64,000 nucleotides of DNA from Pseudonocardia sp. SCN 73-27 (GCA_001725415.1 MEGH01000007.1:20515-84514); one strand, 5' to 3'. Shown: positions 1 to 8,975, counted from the stretch's first letter. Made by a program: numbers and translations. Notes: a model not told the origin generated them from the sequence alone.

Positions 1-42
1 GGGGCCGGGGCCGGGGCCGGGGCCGGGGCCGGGGCCGGGGCC
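1..42. repeat. Tandem GGGGCC hexamer, 7 perfect copies
   Basis: The first 42 bases are seven uninterrupted copies of GGGGCC and may continue past the window edge. In the minus-strand synthetase frame they encode alternating Ala and Pro, following a Ser codon, so gain or loss of a unit keeps the frame. The G-rich strand is the template strand of that gene. Confidence 0.95.
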
Positions 43-3000
43 GACGGTGCAGCCGGGAGCGCACCGGCCGGGATGCGGCGCGTCGGCAGCACGACGGTCG
101 CCTCGACGGCGGCCACGTGCCGGGCCGGGCCGGTGAACACCGGGCCGGGCGCCGGACGGTCCAGGTCGAGGTTCGGCACCGAGCCCGCGGCGTAGGCGGC
201 GAGCATGGCGGCCTTGTCGGCGTCCGACCGCGACACCACGACCGGCACGGCCGCGGCCGGTGCGACGGCGACGGGAGCCGGGGCCGGGGTGGCCGGGGTA
301 CGGCGCTCCCGCAGCTCGGTGGCCGGGTTGCCCAGCCACACGGCGTGGGGCTCGACGACCTCGCCCTTCATCAGGAACGCGTCGGCCTCCAGGACCGAGC
401 CCTCCCCCATCGTGACGCCGTAGTGCACGAACGCCTCGACCCCGACGACGACACCCGCGCCGAGCACGGTGGCGTCGGACTTGAACGAGCCGTCCTCCAG
501 CGAGTGGCACTGGATGACGCTGCCGGCGTTGAGGACGACGTCGTCGCCCAGGGTCACCAGCGTCTTCTCCGGGATGGCGCAGCCGTCGTCGAAGACGCGG
601 CGGCCGATGCGCACACCCAGCAGGCGCCAGTTCAGGTTCTTGAACGGGGTGCCGCTGAACAGCGCGCTCGCGCCGAGCTTCCACAGCCGCTCGTGGCGCC
701 AGAAGTACGGGTCGTAGATCGACACGAACCGGGCGCGCAGCGACCGGAAGCCGAGGACGGCCCGCTCGACGAGCGCGGTGAAGAAGATGTTGAACACCAG
801 CGTCCCGACCGTGGCGAGCGCGATGCCCACCTCGGCGAACAGGTAGTAGACGTCGGCCGCGATCGCGAACGTCAGCATGCTGACGAAGAACTGGATGTAG
901 CGGACGCCGAGGAACGCGAGCATCGAGACGACGTTGTGCCGGTTCTTGCGGCGCAGGAGCTTCCGCAGGACGGCCGGGTCCTTCAGGTGGTCGAACTCGG
1001 TGTCGCGGGACACGGTGCGCGGGATCTCGAAGCTCGGCGAGCCGAGCAGGCCGACGTTCTCACGGACCGGGCCGTCCATCGGGACCATGACCTTGGTACC
1101 CAGCAGGACGTTCGTGCCGACCTTGGCGTCGGCGGGGAAGGCGATGTTGTTGCCGATGAAGTTGTCCCGGCCGATCGTGACGTGGGAGAACCGGAACGAC
1201 GAGGCGGAGAAGTCGGCGTTCATGACCGACAGGGCGTCGGACACCATCGTGCCGCGGCCGATCGAGGTGTAGAGCGCGTTGTCCTGTTTGAGCTCCGTGC
1301 CGAAGTTCGAGCCGGTCTGCTCCACCTCACCGAGGTCGTAGCCGATCGCGGCCAGGTAGCCGGTCGCGGCGGAGGCGTCACCGAACAGCGTCATGTAGAA
1401 CGACGAGTTCGTGAGCCGCGTGATCGTCTTGGCGACGGCCCAGCGGATGCCGTGCAGCGGGTAGGTGCGGCCCGGCTTCACGAGCACCGACAGGACGCGC
1501 GGGCCCACGACCATCAGCGCGAGCCCGCCGAGGACGCCGGCGAGGAAGACGCCACCGGTCGCGGCGGCAACCGTCAGGTAGAAGCCGGGGTCGGTGAGCA
1601 GGGCGTGCCCGTCGGCGACGGCGGCGCCGATCGCCGGGACCATCGTGGCGAGGGCCAGCAGCGCGGCACCGGCCAGCGGCAGGATCGCGACGGCCAGCAG
1701 CAGTTGCACGGCGGCGTAGGCGAAGCGGCGCAGCGACCCGCAGGGCAGCGGCTCGACCACGCGGTAGTCGGTCGTCGTCGGCTCGGCGGGGACGCCGTGC
1801 CAGGTCTCGCCCGCCGGGACGTGGGTGCCGGCGTGCACCGAGGACGTGTGCCCGAGCGTCGCGCCGTCGCCGATCGAGGCGCCGATGTCGAGGACGGTCT
1901 TCTCGCCGACGAGCACGTCCGAGCCGATGGAGACGCGGCCGATGCGGATGGCGCCGGAGACGGCGTGGTAGCCGGCGAACGCCGAGTCGCGGCGGATGAC
2001 GGTGTCGGCGCCGATGGTGAGCAGGTCGGTGGCGACGGGCACGGTGCGCGACAGGATCGTCGTGCCCTTGCCGATCTTCGCGCCGAGCGCCCGCAGGTAG
2101 AAGGTGTAGAGGGGGGTGCCGGCGGTGAGCGCCAGCGGGTTGGCCCGGACCAGGGTCTTCACGAGCCAGAACCGGAAGTGCCCGAGGCTCCACAGCCGGA
2201 TCTCGCGTTCGGACCAGCGGCCCACCAGGATCCACTTGGCGGCGATCGGCAGCAGGCACGCGGCGAGGAAGATGCCGGCGTTGTAGAGCGCGGAGCGGCC
2301 GAAGATCGCGAGCGGCGTCGCACCCTCGACCGACCACACGAAGCCCCGCTCGAGCACGAGCGCGGCGAGGTATGTGAAGGCGAGGAACGTGATCAGCTGC
2401 AGGGCGCCCGTCGTCAGGTAGCCGACGGTCGAGCCCTTCACCACGGGCCCGGTGCGGACCGCGGCGGACGCCCCGGGCGCCTCCCCGCCGAGGTGGATCG
2501 CGAGCTCGCGGATCGTCGGGTTGGCGTAGATCTCGCGCATCGACGGCGCCGCCAGCGACGTCTCCTTGCGAAGCGCCGCGGAGAACCGGGCCATGAGCAG
2601 GGAGTTCGCGCCGAGGTCGTCGAAGAAGTTGGAGTCGACGGAGACGGCGTCGAGGCCGATCGTCTTCGCCAGGGTGGCGGCGAGGATCTCCTCGGTCGCG
2701 GTCTCGGCGGCGACCATCTCCCCCGCGGGCCCGCCGGCGCGGCGCATCGTGGGCGGCGGGAGGGCCTTGCGGTCGGCCTTGTCCGACGTCGTCATCGGGA
2801 TGGCGGCGAGGTGCTCCAGGTACGCGGGCACCATGTAGGCGGGCAGCCGCTCACGCAGGTGCGCGTGGATGGCGTCGCTGTCGAGCGGGGCGACGCCCGT
2901 CTTGAGGCTGTAGTAGCCGACGAGCTCGACCTGCCCGGGCGTGGGCTCGAAGGTGTCGACGACGGCCGCCGACACCCCGGGCACCTGCAGCAGCACGGAC

Positions 3001-4370
3001 TCGATCTCGGTCAGCTCGATGCGGTAGCCGCGGATCTTGACCTGCAGGTCGATCCGGCCCATGTACTCGATCTCGCCCTGGTCGTTGACCCGGCCCAGGT
3101 CGCCGGTGCGGTAGATGCGCCCCGACGGGTTGCCGGCGATCCCGAGGAAGTCGGAGATGAACGACTTGTCGGTCAGGTCCTCGCGGTTGAGGTAGCCCGT
3201 GGCCAGGCCGATGCCGGCGATGCCGATCTCGCCGACCTCGCCGTGCGGCAGCGCCCGGTACGGGTTCTCCGGGTCGAGGACGACGGTGGTGTAGGTGGGC
3301 AGCGGCTGGCCGATGGTGACGGGCCGGTCGGGGTGGACCTCGGTCCACGTCGCGGTGACGGTGGCCTCGGTGGGGCCGTAGACGTTGAGGAAGCGGCGGC
3401 CGTCGCGGTGCCAGCGGGCGACGAGGTCCTGCGGGCAGGCCTCGCCCGACACCAGCAGGAAGCGCAGCGCGGGCAGGTCCTCCTCGATCGTCGCGAGCAG
3501 CGTCGGGACGACGCACATCGCGGTGACGCGGCGCTCGGTCAGGAAGGCGTGCAGGTCCATGCCCAGCAGCGACGTGCCGGCGGGCTTGGGCACCAGCGTG
3601 GCACCGGCCATCCACGGCACCCAGATCTCCTCGACGGAGAAGTCGAAGGCGATCGTCATGCCCTGGTAGACGCGGTCGCTGGCGCGCAGGCCGTAGACCT
3701 CGGCGGCGACGCGGACGAAGTTGCAGATGCTCGCGTGCTCGATCGCGACGCCCTTGGGGCGGCCCGTCGTGCCGGAGGTGTAGATCAGGTAGGCGAGGTC
3801 CTCGACGGCCGTGCCGCGCTCGGCCTCGGTCAGCCGGGCACCCGACTGCGCCTCGATCTGCGCGGCGAGCCGGTCGACGTGGATCAGGCCGGGTGCGAAG
3901 TCCTCCAGGCCGACGACGCGCTCGGGCACGTGCGACAGCGACAGCACGGTGCTCACACCGGCGTCGGAGAGGATGTAGGCGATCCGGTCGGCCGGGAACG
4001 CGACGTCCAGCGGCACGTACGCGGCGTTGATCTTCATGACGGCGAGCATGCCGACGTAGGAGTGCACGGCCTGGTCGAACAGCAGCGCGATCCGGTCGCC
4101 CGCGCGGGCACCGGATGCCAGCAGCTGGCGGGCGAGGCGGTTGGCGCGCTCGTCGAGCTCGGAGTAGGTCAGGGCGACGTCGCCGGTGTCGACGGCGAGG
4201 TGGCCGGAGCGCCCGTAGGTGCGCATCCAGTCGGCCTGCTCCTCGAAGACGTGATCGAGGCGCTCACCGGCGCGGGCGCGTGAGCCCTGGGCGTAGTCGG
4301 CGGCCACGAGAAGGGCCGGCGCGTCGGACGCCGCGGTGGGCGGCGCATCGGGTTCCTGCAGCGTGGTCAC
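1..4370 (-). CDS. Pls/PosA-family membrane NRPS (poly-amino-acid synthetase type), C-terminus beyond window
   Basis: Reading from a GTG at 4370 (AGGAG about 7 nt upstream) gives one open frame to the left edge, about 1456 codons, so the end is missing. Order seen: adenylation domain with YTSGTTGRPKG at residues 197-207, the FDFSVEE pocket segment (Asp243), NVYGPTEATVT, and the YRTGDLG and KIRGYRIEL core motifs; a carrier domain with LGANSLL (phosphopantetheine Ser590); then alternating membrane helices and left-handed beta-helix (hexapeptide) segments. There is no ordinary condensation or thioesterase domain. That layout is the Pls (epsilon-poly-lysine synthetase) / PosA family, in which a membrane C-terminal part polymerises one amino acid. 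The monomer cannot be read with confidence. The gene follows an aspartokinase on the same strand, which suggests an aspartate-family monomer such as lysine or diaminobutyrate (inference). The visible C-terminus is an Ala-Pro repeat. Confidence 0.9.
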   Translation of the reverse strand, partial: MTTLQEPDAPPTAASDAPALLVAADYAQGSRARAGERLDHVFEEQADWMRTYGRSGHLAVDTGDVALTYSELDERANRLARQLLASGARAGDRIALLFDQAVHSYVGMLAVMKINAAYVPLDVAFPADRIAYILSDAGVSTVLSLSHVPERVVGLEDFAPGLIHVDRLAAQIEAQSGARLTEAERGTAVEDLAYLIYTSGTTGRPKGVAIEHASICNFVRVAAEVYGLRASDRVYQGMTIAFDFSVEEIWVPWMAGATLVPKPAGTSLLGMDLHAFLTERRVTAMCVVPTLLATIEEDLPALRFLLVSGEACPQDLVARWHRDGRRFLNVYGPTEATVTATWTEVHPDRPVTIGQPLPTYTTVVLDPENPYRALPHGEVGEIGIAGIGLATGYLNREDLTDKSFISDFLGIAGNPSGRIYRTGDLGRVNDQGEIEYMGRIDLQVKIRGYRIELTEIESVLLQVPGVSAAVVDTFEPTPGQVELVGYYSLKTGVAPLDSDAIHAHLRERLPAYMVPAYLEHLAAIPMTTSDKADRKALPPPTMRRAGGPAGEMVAAETATEEILAATLAKTIGLDAVSVDSNFFDDLGANSLLMARFSAALRKETSLAAPSMREIYANPTIRELAIHLGGEAPGASAAVRTGPVVKGSTVGYLTTGALQLITFLAFTYLAALVLERGFVWSVEGATPLAIFGRSALYNAGIFLAACLLPIAAKWILVGRWSEREIRLWSLGHFRFWLVKTLVRANPLALTAGTPLYTFYLRALGAKIGKGTTILSRTVPVATDLLTIGADTVIRRDSAFAGYHAVSGAIRIGRVSIGSDVLVGEKTVLDIGASIGDGATLGHTSSVHAGTHVPAGETWHGVPAEPTTTDYRVVEPLPCGSLRRFAYAAVQLLLAVAILPLAGAALLALATMVPAIGAAVADGHALLTDPGFYLTVAAATGGVFLAGVLGGLALMVVGPRVLSVLVKPGRTYPLHGIRWAVAKTITRLTNSSFYMTLFGDASAATGYLAAIGYDLGEVEQTGSNFGTELKQDNALYTSIGRGTMVSDALSVMNADFSASSFRFSHVTIGRDNFIGNNIAFPADAKVGTNVLLGTKVMVPMDGPVRENVGLLGSPSFEIPRTVSRDTEFDHLKDPAVLRKLLRRKNRHNVVSMLAFLGVRYIQFFVSMLTFAIAADVYYLFAEVGIALATVGTLVFNIFFTALVERAVLGFRSLRARFVSIYDPYFWRHERLWKLGASALFSGTPFKNLNWRLLGVRIGRRVFDDGCAIPEKTLVTLGDDVVLNAGSVIQCHSLEDGSFKSDATVLGAGVVVGVEAFVHYGVTMGEGSVLEADAFLMKGEVVEPHAVWLGNPATELRERRTPATPAPAPVAVAPAAAVPVVVSRSDADKAAMLAAYAAGSVPNLDLDRPAPGPVFTGPARHVAAVEATVVLPTRRIPAGALPAAPSAPAPAPAPAPAPA

Positions 4371-4511
4371 GGTCGGCTCCTGGCTGGAGTTGGGGGCTTT
4401 CTCTGCTGGTCACAAGCCTGCCGACCGCGAATGTCCGATTCGATGGTGTGCTCCCCCGAGCCGGCAGGGCCGCCCCCCGAAGAGGAGTGGGGTTCTCCCC
4501 CCGATACAGCT

Positions 4512-4551
4512 GTGAGTGGCAATAGTCGCTATAGCGACTATTGCCACTCAC
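4512..4551. repeat. 40-bp perfect palindrome between aspartokinase and synthetase genes
   Basis: Two 19-nt arms, the left beginning GTGAGTGGCAATAGTCGCT and the right being its exact reverse complement, flank a central AT, so all 40 bp are self-complementary. It lies 26 bp past the aspartokinase stop and about 140 bp before the synthetase start. It is much less GC-rich than its surroundings. It may be a factor-independent terminator (no T run follows), a cruciform or a copy of a dispersed extragenic palindrome. If it terminates transcription, the synthetase needs its own promoter within 4371-4511. Confidence 0.9.
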
Positions 4552-4577
4552 GAGGTCTGACCTGCGGGAACGCGTGA

Positions 4578-5828
4578 TCAGGCCGCGGTGCGGCGCGCTC
4601 CGGCGGTCTCGCCGCCGACGAGCGCGGCGTGCAGGGCGCGGACCGCGTCGTCGACACGGTCGGCGGCGACGAGCACACCCACCCGCGACGGGGTCGTCGT
4701 CACCAGGCGCGGGGTGATCCCGGCAGCGGCGAGGACGTCGAGCGTCGAGGCCAGGACCTCCGGCGCCCGGGCCAGGCCGAGGCTCACCACGCCGACCGAA
4801 CCGAGGTCCTCCCGGTCGAGCAGCGTGATGCCGGCGGCGTCGAGGGCCGCGGCCACCGCAGCCGGGTCGGCGCCCGGAACGGTCAGGGCCGTCGACGGGG
4901 CGGGGACGACCGCCCCGAGGGCGAGCCCACGGCCCGCCAGCGCGGCGGCGACGGCCGTCATCGGGGCGTCGACGGTGTAGAGGTGCTCGTCGCGGCGGTG
5001 CGCCACCCCGGCCACCGACGCGGTGCCGGCGACCTCGAACTCGCCGCCGCCGCCGCGGATCCAGGTGCCCTCCTCGGTCCCGAAGCTCGACCGCAGGTGG
5101 ATGTCGACGCCGTGCGCCATCGCCAGCTCCACCGACCGCGGCTGCAGCACACCCGCGCCCGCCTCGGCGAGCTCGAGCATCTCCTGCGGACGGATCGTCG
5201 TGCGCCGGCGCGCGTCGGGCACGACCCGCGGGTCGGCGGTGTAGACGGCCGGGACGTCGGTGAAGATCTCGCACTCCCGCGCCCCGAGGGCCGCGGCCAC
5301 GGCGACGGCCGAGGCGTCGGACCCACCGCGGCCCAACGTCGTCGTGTCACCGGTCGGCGACTCGCCCTGGAAGCCGGTGACCAGCACGATCGCGCCCTCG
5401 TCGAGGGCGGCGCGGATGCGGGCCGGGTCGATGCCGAGCATGCGGGCGCTGCCGTGGGTGGCGTCGGTGCGGATGCCGGCCTGCCCCCCGGTGAGCGAGA
5501 CGGCGTGCCCGCCCAGCGACGCGATGGCCATCGCGGTGAGCGCGCAGGAGATCTGCTCACCGACCGAGAGCAGGGCGTCGAGCTCGCGCAGCGGCGGGTT
5601 CGGCGAGATCGCGGCGGCCTGCGTGACGAGCGCGTCGGTCGACTTCCCCATCGCCGACAGCACCGCGACGACCCCGCGTCCGCTGCGCTGGGCGGCCACC
5701 ATGCGTTCGGCGACCGCGCGCACCCGCTCCTGGTCGCCGACGGAGGTGCCGCCGAACTTCCAGACCAGCGGCGCCTGCGGCCCGCTGATGGATCGCGGTG
5801 CCGACTCTCCGCTCCTGCGCCCTGCCAT
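4578..5828 (-). CDS. Aspartokinase, probably a synthetase-dedicated copy
   Basis: 416 aa from ATG 5828 with GAGGAG about 6 nt upstream. It phosphorylates aspartate, the first step to lysine, threonine, methionine and diaminobutyrate. Visible: KFGGTSV at 24-30, VGEQIS, FQG then TTLGRGGSDASA, and TDVPAVYTADPR, all normal kinase-domain motifs, followed by two ACT repeats. The kinase motif is KFGGTSV where the usual actinobacterial LysC has KYGGSSV. The second ACT repeat has APEV (355-358) where family members usually have HPGV, and VTTTPS (376-381) where they have ISTSE. The QNVS segment of the first ACT domain is not recognisable. These are effector-binding elements, so feedback by lysine/threonine is probably altered (inference). 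No asd gene is adjacent, unlike the usual lysC-asd pair. Confidence 0.92.
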   Translation of the reverse strand: MAGRRSGESAPRSISGPQAPLVWKFGGTSVGDQERVRAVAERMVAAQRSGRGVVAVLSAMGKSTDALVTQAAAISPNPPLRELDALLSVGEQISCALTAMAIASLGGHAVSLTGGQAGIRTDATHGSARMLGIDPARIRAALDEGAIVLVTGFQGESPTGDTTTLGRGGSDASAVAVAAALGARECEIFTDVPAVYTADPRVVPDARRRTTIRPQEMLELAEAGAGVLQPRSVELAMAHGVDIHLRSSFGTEEGTWIRGGGGEFEVAGTASVAGVAHRRDEHLYTVDAPMTAVAAALAGRGLALGAVVPAPSTALTVPGADPAAVAAALDAAGITLLDREDLGSVGVVSLGLARAPEVLASTLDVLAAAGITPRLVTTTPSRVGVLVAADRVDDAVRALHAALVGGETAGARRTAA

Positions 5829-5992
5829 GACGTCTCCTCGGTGGTCCCCCCGCCCGGTCTGTCCGGGACTCGGACCGAGACTGCGGCCGGGGCCCGGTCC
5901 GCGGCGATGGTGCGCTCCCCCGGGACCAGGGTGTCCTCCCCCGAGCTGGGGTAGGGCCATCCCTTCGCCCGATCCGCCCGGTTGATCACCGT

Positions 5993-6142
5993 TCAGAGGA
6001 CGTAGGGGTCGGGGCGGGCTGGGCCGCAGGAGTCGAGTCGGCGCAGCTCGGCGCCGTGCGGCAGCAGGTCGGCGCGCACGGCGTCGTCCCACACGTTCTC
6101 CCAGTTGCGGGCGCGCTCGGGCAGGTCGGCGGTCGGGTCCAT
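5993..6142 (-). CDS. Small protein of 49 aa, unrecognised
   Basis: ATG at 6142 with a GGGGGAG ribosome site, TGA at 5993-5995. The protein is acidic in its first half, contains NWENVWDD and ends in GPARPDPYVL. Codon usage is typical of the genome, with third positions almost all G or C, which supports coding. It sits 164 bp upstream of the aspartokinase on the same strand and may be the first gene of the aspartokinase/synthetase transcript. There is no signal peptide, membrane helix or metal motif; it has one Cys. I do not recognise the family. A precursor or accessory peptide is only a speculation. Confidence 0.55.
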   Translation of the reverse strand: MDPTADLPERARNWENVWDDAVRADLLPHGAELRRLDSCGPARPDPYVL

Positions 6143-6261
6143 GGTCGTCTCCCCCGGGTCGGCCCGGGCGCAGGCGGCGGCCCGGGTGTCCGCAGGCTGC
6201 CCCGGCAGGTGCGCGGGCACGAGGGGGTGCGCCCCCGGGCCGCCGGGGCACGCCCCCGGAA

Positions 6262-7434
6262 TCAGATCGACTCGAGGATCTGCTCGAACGCCAGCTCGGC
6301 GGCGCCGACGAGGCGCGCATCGCGGCCCAGCGGCGAGATCGTGATGCGGGTGCCGCCGACGGCGCGGCTCACCAGGCTGCGTTCGTGGACGATCGCGCGC
6401 GCCCGGTCGACGACACGGGGCGGGAGCGCGGTGAGCAGGTCGCCGAGGACGACGAGCTCGGGCGCGAGCATGTTGACCAGCGTGACCAGGCCGGTGGCGA
6501 GCCACTCCGTGAACTCACCGAGCTTGCCGTCGATCTGGTCGGGCGCCGCCGACAGGGACCGCAGCTCGGCGACGAGCGCGCCCCGCGGGGTGTCCTCGGG
6601 CAGCCCGAGGGCCCGGCACAGCGCGGGCTCGCCGACCTCGGTCTCCCAACAGCCCTGGGCACCGCAGAAGCACGCCCGCCCACCGGGGCGGACCTGGATG
6701 TGCCCGATCTCGCCGACGTATCCGCCGGTGCCGCGCAACGGCCGGCCGCCTGCGATGACGCCACCGCCGACGCCGACGTCGGCCGACAGGTAGACGAGGT
6801 CGCTGGACTCCCGCGCGACGCCGCGGACGTGCTCGGCGAGCGCGCCGAGCTCGGCGTCGTTGCCGACGAGGGTGGGCAGCTGCAGCACCGACCCGAGCCG
6901 GCGGCCGAGCGCGACGTCGCGCCAGCCGAGGTTGGGGGCCTCGTGGACGAACCCGTCGGCGCGCCGGACGACCCCGGGCACGGAGACCCCCGCCCCCGAC
7001 ACGACGACCGCGAGCTCGTCGCGTAGCAGCTGGGCCGACTCGACGACGTGGGTGATGACCTCGCCGGGGAGCCGGGTGGTGCGGTGCAGGTTCCAGCTGT
7101 GCCTGCCGAGGATCTGTCCGCCGATGCCGACCATGGCCATGGCGACCTGGTCGACACGGATGTCGACGGCCAGCACGACCGCGGACTGCGGCCGCGGCAG
7201 CACCATCAGGGAGGGCCGTCCCGCCCCGCTGCGTTGGGACGGAACGGCCTCGGTGACGACGCCGGCCTCGGCGAGACCGTCGACCACCGCCTTGATCGTG
7301 CTGCGGTTGAGCCCCAGCTCGGTGGCCAGGGTCGCCCGGGTGCAGGGCCCGTCGACGTGCAGTCGACGCAGCAGCGCCGAGCGATTGTGCCGTCGCGCGT
7401 CGTCGGGCCGGGTACCGGACGTGGGAGCGGTCAC
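6262..7434 (-). CDS. ROK-family transcriptional regulator (xylose-repressor type)
   Basis: 390 aa from GTG 7434, which overlaps the stop of the upstream permease (GTGA). The N-terminal winged helix-turn-helix includes TRATLATELGLNRSTIKAVVDGL. The ROK sugar-binding/kinase-like domain carries the ROK zinc signature CFCGAQGCWE. It is the last gene of a binding protein-ATPase-permease-ROK operon, so it probably senses the imported sugar and represses the operon. The xylose assignment rests on the transporter, not on this protein. Kinase activity is uncertain, because ROK proteins with a DNA-binding domain are usually repressors. Confidence 0.9.
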   Translation of the reverse strand: MTAPTSGTRPDDARRHNRSALLRRLHVDGPCTRATLATELGLNRSTIKAVVDGLAEAGVVTEAVPSQRSGAGRPSLMVLPRPQSAVVLAVDIRVDQVAMAMVGIGGQILGRHSWNLHRTTRLPGEVITHVVESAQLLRDELAVVVSGAGVSVPGVVRRADGFVHEAPNLGWRDVALGRRLGSVLQLPTLVGNDAELGALAEHVRGVARESSDLVYLSADVGVGGGVIAGGRPLRGTGGYVGEIGHIQVRPGGRACFCGAQGCWETEVGEPALCRALGLPEDTPRGALVAELRSLSAAPDQIDGKLGEFTEWLATGLVTLVNMLAPELVVLGDLLTALPPRVVDRARAIVHERSLVSRAVGGTRITISPLGRDARLVGAAELAFEQILESI

Positions 7435-8975
7435 CGGCCGGCGGAGGCCGATCGGCGCCGGGACAGCACGTCGACGCCCGCCGCGACCAGCAGCACGAGG
7501 CCGGTGATCACGAAGACGACGGCCGCGGGCTGCTTGAGCAGACCCAGACCGTTCTCGACGGTCGCGAGGACGGCACCCCCGATGACGGCGTTGCTGATCC
7601 GGCCGCGGCCACCGAACAGCGACGTCCCGCCGATGACGGCCGCACCGACCGCGAACAGCAGCGTGTTGCCGCCACCGGCCGCGGGCGAGACCGACCCGAC
7701 CTTCGACGAGTAGACGATCGCGCCGATGGCGGCGAACGCCGAGCTGATGACGAAGACGCTGGCCCGGATGCGGACCACGTTGATACCGGCGCGGCGCGCG
7801 GCCTCGCGGTTGCCGCCGACGGCATAGACGTGACGGCCGAACCGGGTCCGGTCGAGCACGTAGGTCCCGGCGACGAGTAACACCAACACCACGGGAACGA
7901 CGTATGGCACGCCCGCGATCTCGGTCAGGCCGGCCGATCTGTTGCGCGTCAACAGGTACGTCGCCACCGCGCCGAGGACGACGACGGCGCCGATCTTGAG
8001 CAGCACCAGCCCCGTCGGCTGGGCGACGAGCCCCTTGGCGAGCCGGGTGCGTTGCCGGTTGAGCAGGACGGCCGCGTAGCCGCCTGCCCCGACGACGAAC
8101 AGGATCCAGCTGCCGAGCGTCGACAGGTTGCCGTTGGCGACCGCGTTGATGACGGGGTCGCGCAGGCCGAGGGTGCCGCCGTCGCCGATCAGCTGCAGGA
8201 TGACGCCCTGCCAGGTGATGAACAGCGCCAGGGTCACGACGAACGAGGGCATCCCGACCTTGGCGACGAGGAACCCGGTGAGCACGCCGATGACGACGCC
8301 GACGCACACCGCCAGCAACATCTCCAGCCAGGGATTCTGCGGGAACCCGACCACGAGCAGCAGTGCGGCCAGCACGCTCAAGGCGACTGCCCACCACATC
8401 CGCAGGTACGCGGCGAGCGCGGCCGCGAGCAGCATGACGACGACGAACAGGATGAACACGGTCGTGCCCATCGCGCCGAGCATGTTGCCGCCCGACACGA
8501 GGTGCAGCGCCATGAGCGAGGCGGCGAGGCCGGACGCGGTGCCGGCGGCGAGGTCGATCTCGCCCGTCAGCAGCACGAACACCAGGCCCATCGCGATGAT
8601 GGTGCGGCCGGCGCCCTGCTGGAGGAGGTTCGCGAGGTTCAGCAGGCTGGGGAAGACGCCGGCGCGGTCGAGGGCGGTGAACAGGATGAACAGGGCCAGC
8701 AGGCCGAGCAGCGCCGGCAGCGAGCCGAGCTCGCCGGAGCGCAGCCGCGTGCCGTAGTCGCGCAGCGCCTGGCCGGTGGTGCGGGCGGTGGTGTCGATGC
8801 CGAAGTCGCCCTGGCGGCCGCCGGGCCCGGCCCGCTCGGCCGCGCCGGGCGGGTGCTCGGTCGAGGTCGAGGTCGAGGTCGCCGTGGCGGTCGGCGCGGC
8901 GTCGCCGGTCGTGGCCTCGGACTTGCTGACGTCGACGGGTACGTCGCCGCCGGAGTGGTCGCCGTGGTCGCTCAC
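7431..8975 (-). CDS. Sugar ABC transporter permease (XylH-like)
   Basis: 514 aa from GTG 8975, overlapping the ATPase stop by four bases. A hydrophilic N-terminal tail of about 75 residues rich in Thr, Ser and Pro (with an STSTSTE run) precedes about 10-12 predicted membrane helices of the ribose/xylose permease family. Motifs include GEIDLAAGT near the second helix and VYAVGGNREAARRAGI in the cytoplasmic loop that contacts the ATPase. The length and the central extra helices fit the XylH branch better than RbsC (about 320 aa). It works with the adjacent ATPase and binding protein as one importer. Confidence 0.9.
   Translation of the reverse strand: MSDHGDHSGGDVPVDVSKSEATTGDAAPTATATSTSTSTEHPPGAAERAGPGGRQGDFGIDTTARTTGQALRDYGTRLRSGELGSLPALLGLLALFILFTALDRAGVFPSLLNLANLLQQGAGRTIIAMGLVFVLLTGEIDLAAGTASGLAASLMALHLVSGGNMLGAMGTTVFILFVVVMLLAAALAAYLRMWWAVALSVLAALLLVVGFPQNPWLEMLLAVCVGVVIGVLTGFLVAKVGMPSFVVTLALFITWQGVILQLIGDGGTLGLRDPVINAVANGNLSTLGSWILFVVGAGGYAAVLLNRQRTRLAKGLVAQPTGLVLLKIGAVVVLGAVATYLLTRNRSAGLTEIAGVPYVVPVVLVLLVAGTYVLDRTRFGRHVYAVGGNREAARRAGINVVRIRASVFVISSAFAAIGAIVYSSKVGSVSPAAGGGNTLLFAVGAAVIGGTSLFGGRGRISNAVIGGAVLATVENGLGLLKQPAAVVFVITGLVLLVAAGVDVLSRRRSASAGR

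Noticed and set aside
117-4283. A 1388-codon open frame on the plus strand
   Set aside because: It is antisense to the synthetase. Its translation is Arg/Gly/Asp/Val-rich with no domain, the usual shadow of a very high-GC gene; the minus strand shows full NRPS motifs.
6262-8397. Longer versions of the ROK, permease and aspartokinase frames
   Set aside because: The extra N-terminal parts are Arg-rich and overlap other clear genes; the chosen starts have ribosome sites or GTGA overlaps.
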